From: CAJXSN01 sp947492235
Lineage (GTDB): Bacteria > Pseudomonadota > Alphaproteobacteria > Sphingomonadales > Sphingomonadaceae
Reading direction: 5' to 3'
Length of the DNA: 64,000 nt
NCBI RefSeq assembly: GCF_042492175.1
Contig: NZ_CP170453.1
Coordinates: forward strand, 1,736,001 to 1,800,000
The notes under the pieces were generated by a model. That model had not been told where the DNA came from and did no database searches. It saw nothing but the letters and a program-made list of their open reading frames with translations. The position numbers and the translations under genes are program-made. Of this stretch, positions 63,201 through 64,000 are shown in pieces (the first letter of the stretch is position 1; every line of letters starts with the position of its first letter).

Positions 63201-64000
63201 TTTCGGCAGAGGCCACTGCATCCGGCCCCAGAGCGACGGCCCTGTCACCGGTTGCCTGAGCCCCCAGTGTATCCCCATCGCCTGCATCGCCCCCAATGGC
63301 GATGGCGTCCGCACCGATAGCGTCAGTGAAGACCCCGATGGCGATGCTGTCTTCACCGCTGGCGTCGGACTCGGCACCGAGGGAAGTGGCGCGTGTGCCG
63401 GTCGCGTCCGCGTCCTGGCCCAACGATGTCGAATTCACCTGAGTCGCATTCGCAAAGTTACCGACCGAGGTTGCTCCGGTATTCGAACCTGTGGCGGACC
63501 GCCCGATTGCCACCGCATCGGATCCTGACGCGCTGGAAAAGCTGCCAAGAGCCATGCTGCGGACGCCGCTTGCGAAGGAACCCTGGCCCAGCGCTGTCGC
63601 TTCATTGGCTGTGGCATCGGCAAACGCTCCGACCGTGGTTGTATCAATTGCGGAGGCAACCGCGCTGCGCCCGATGGCTACTGTGTCGTCAGCTGTGGCC
63701 TGTGCCGAGAGTCCGACGGCAACCGCGTCACCCGTGGTGGCGATGCTGCTCGCGCCGATGGCGACCGAACCATTGAACGACGCCAGCGCATCAGCGCCCA
63801 GCGCGATGGCTTGGATGGCGCTGGCCTGAGCGCCGAGAGCATCGGCGTCCCCGCCGTCGCCACCAATGGCGATGGAGTCTATCGCGGTGGCATCGGTCTG
63901 AACGCCTATCGCGATGCTGTCTTCGCCGCCGGCATCGGATTCGCTGCCAATGGCCGTGGCTCGCAGAGCCGTGGCATCGGCATCCTGGCCCAGACTGGTG
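60217..64000 (-). CDS. YadA-type trimeric autotransporter adhesin (adhesin 2, 5' end outside window)
   Basis: The frame is open from the stop at 60217 to the window edge, giving at least 1260 residues; signal peptide and start lie beyond base 64000. The protein is built of 14-residue SVAIGxxAxAxGxxA-like head repeats. A neck block QVGPVDVVTVDATGTLGRQ, a stalk and the C-terminal anchor (AGKGATFRGEYAFSIGLTHRL ... VGFAGEF) resemble adhesin 1, so the two are paralogues. An internal Cys-bearing segment GSGCVTGSGG..LECGINS (about 62050-62110) resembles the N-terminal start of adhesin 1, as if a second head unit was fused in. Longer 190-residue units also repeat near the visible 5' end. Confidence 0.93.
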   Translation of the reverse strand, partial: TSLGQDADATALRATAIGSESDAGGEDSIAIGVQTDATAIDSIAIGGDGGDADALGAQASAIQAIALGADALASFNGSVAIGASSIATTGDAVAVGLSAQATADDTVAIGRSAVASAIDTTTVGAFADATANEATALGQGSFASGVRSMALGSFSSASGSDAVAIGRSATGSNTGATSVGNFANATQVNSTSLGQDADATGTRATSLGAESDASGEDSIAIGVFTDAIGADAIAIGGDAGDGDTLGAQATGDRAVALGPDAVASAETALALGDGTNAGDFGAIAIGDGANAPLSFSTAIGGNALANAQNSIAMGVSATTTGLRAISLGFSANADGTDSISIGNNSQASATSAVAIGDDSTAASGANSLALGTSVLASGSNAIGIGTDANSVAFNSLAVGRIASATADNASAVGSQSVADGVSSSAFGYLANVGAGGEEATAVGFQAAASALRASAFGRNSSASGANSTAVGSGAQATGGGASSFGLAANASANRSTAVGRAAVASNADTTSVGHQAAATGNRATAIGNAAVAGQTSTTAIGDGAQANFARSLAIGFGTISTGADNVSIGNASATYNLAGLAAPSAGTFVLTIDQNGRLATVASSSLSGTGDFASSATLAAPQLANAPQGAGSGCVTGSGGTSTLECGINSTTGSATLATAIGTSAEATALGGTALGRLSDATASYATGLGYAADADGLNSTAVGAFATTNAEAAIGVGYNADATAAEAIAVGRNSDATAVGAIAIGGDAFDNEGTDNSLGAQATGAYAIAVGVDSIAAGQDAVAIGSNSQADGVRGIALGVFADANFTDSIAIGGGSDAGAIDAIAFGRLANASNIDTIAIGKSSVASGVGSVALGEGAEASGPSGTVAIGDNALANQADAIAIGENSVASSASAIAIGDSADATGGQAIAIGDAALADQSGAIALGDGAQGSGIEAVAVGDFSRATAAQASAYGHDSLASGVGSTSLGMSTDATGVESSAVGFGAQATADGASAFGRVSSASGNNATALGNGANAGGGGSAAIGTGALASANRSTAIGRGSRATNADTTAVGHQANAGGPRSTAIGNGATAAFTQSTAIGHNATTTRSNQVVLGGANSSVVVADIDASTAQQVGPVDVVTVDATGTLGRQAAASMSQLNSVQSSLNSIAAVTDAQFSALSGRVGGLEAGLANVNFRLDELTDEAQSGIAAAMAQADAPMPSAPGKTSYAGKGATFRGEYAFSIGLTHRLNIDTPFALTASVSHAGDSNTGITVGFAGEF

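Noticed and set aside
56016..64000. Regular short repeats that could suggest a CRISPR array or satellite
   Set aside because: Repeats are about 42 bases, in frame, degenerate at DNA level and encode YadA-head units; spacers are not unique and no cas genes are present.

Overview
The window looks like the chromosome of a GC-rich, pigmented alphaproteobacterium, most likely of the order Sphingomonadales and plausibly Erythrobacteraceae. This rests on the carotenoid operon (crtY, crtI, crtB), the many ATGA-overlapped short operons, a split glycine decarboxylase, NodT/HlyD/RND efflux, DUF885 and S9 peptidases, and dispersed palindromic repeats of the GTTCG..TGAGC..TGTCGAAG type. The taxonomic call is inference; no rRNA is present.

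Layout. 1-4.65 kb: glycine cleavage genes gcvT (5' end outside the window), gcvH, gcvPA and gcvPB, with palindromic repeats inserted between them. 4.65-6.8 kb: a flippase-like membrane protein and a possible Nmad3-type protein. 6.9-13.35 kb: a complete minus-strand set for the late steps of valine degradation (isobutyryl-CoA dehydrogenase, enoyl-CoA hydratase, 3-hydroxyisobutyryl-CoA hydrolase, mmsB, mmsA), interleaved with a small membrane protein and a lipoprotein. 13.5 kb: tRNA-Gly(CCC). 13.58-22.9 kb: a 9.3 kb integrative island carrying a tyrosine integrase and a four-gene operon: C5-cytosine methyltransferase, a 990-aa protein with two GHKL ATPase regions, a receiver-domain protein and a DUF3883 nuclease-like protein. 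It is bounded by a copy of the tRNA 3' end, and the operon lies between 109-bp imperfect inverted repeats. 23-29.7 kb: a TetR-controlled tripartite RND efflux operon. 29.8-32.7 kb: SDR, GST-like and zinc alcohol dehydrogenase genes in one coupled operon. 32.8-39 kb: PhoX-like phosphatase, GDT1-like membrane protein, Dps, 6-phosphogluconolactonase, NUDIX hydrolase, DinB and a Bcr/CflA-type MFS transporter. 39-42.6 kb: acyl-CoA carboxylase beta and biotin-containing alpha subunits. 42.6-47.3 kb: carotenoid operon crtY-crtI-(unknown)-LOG-crtB. 47.5-55.9 kb: envelope and secreted proteins (MipA/OmpV, S9 peptidase, amidohydrolase, MBL-fold protein, DUF885 protein, EF-hand protein). 56-64 kb: two large YadA-type trimeric autotransporter adhesins around a small membrane protein; the second runs off the window.

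The strongest candidate for an undescribed system is the island operon. It combines a MORC/MutL-like ATPase fused to a histidine-kinase-like module (H-box and second ATPase) with a separate receiver-domain protein, next to a DNA methyltransferase and a nuclease-like protein. This suggests a restriction or anti-phage system controlled by a phosphorelay-like signal.
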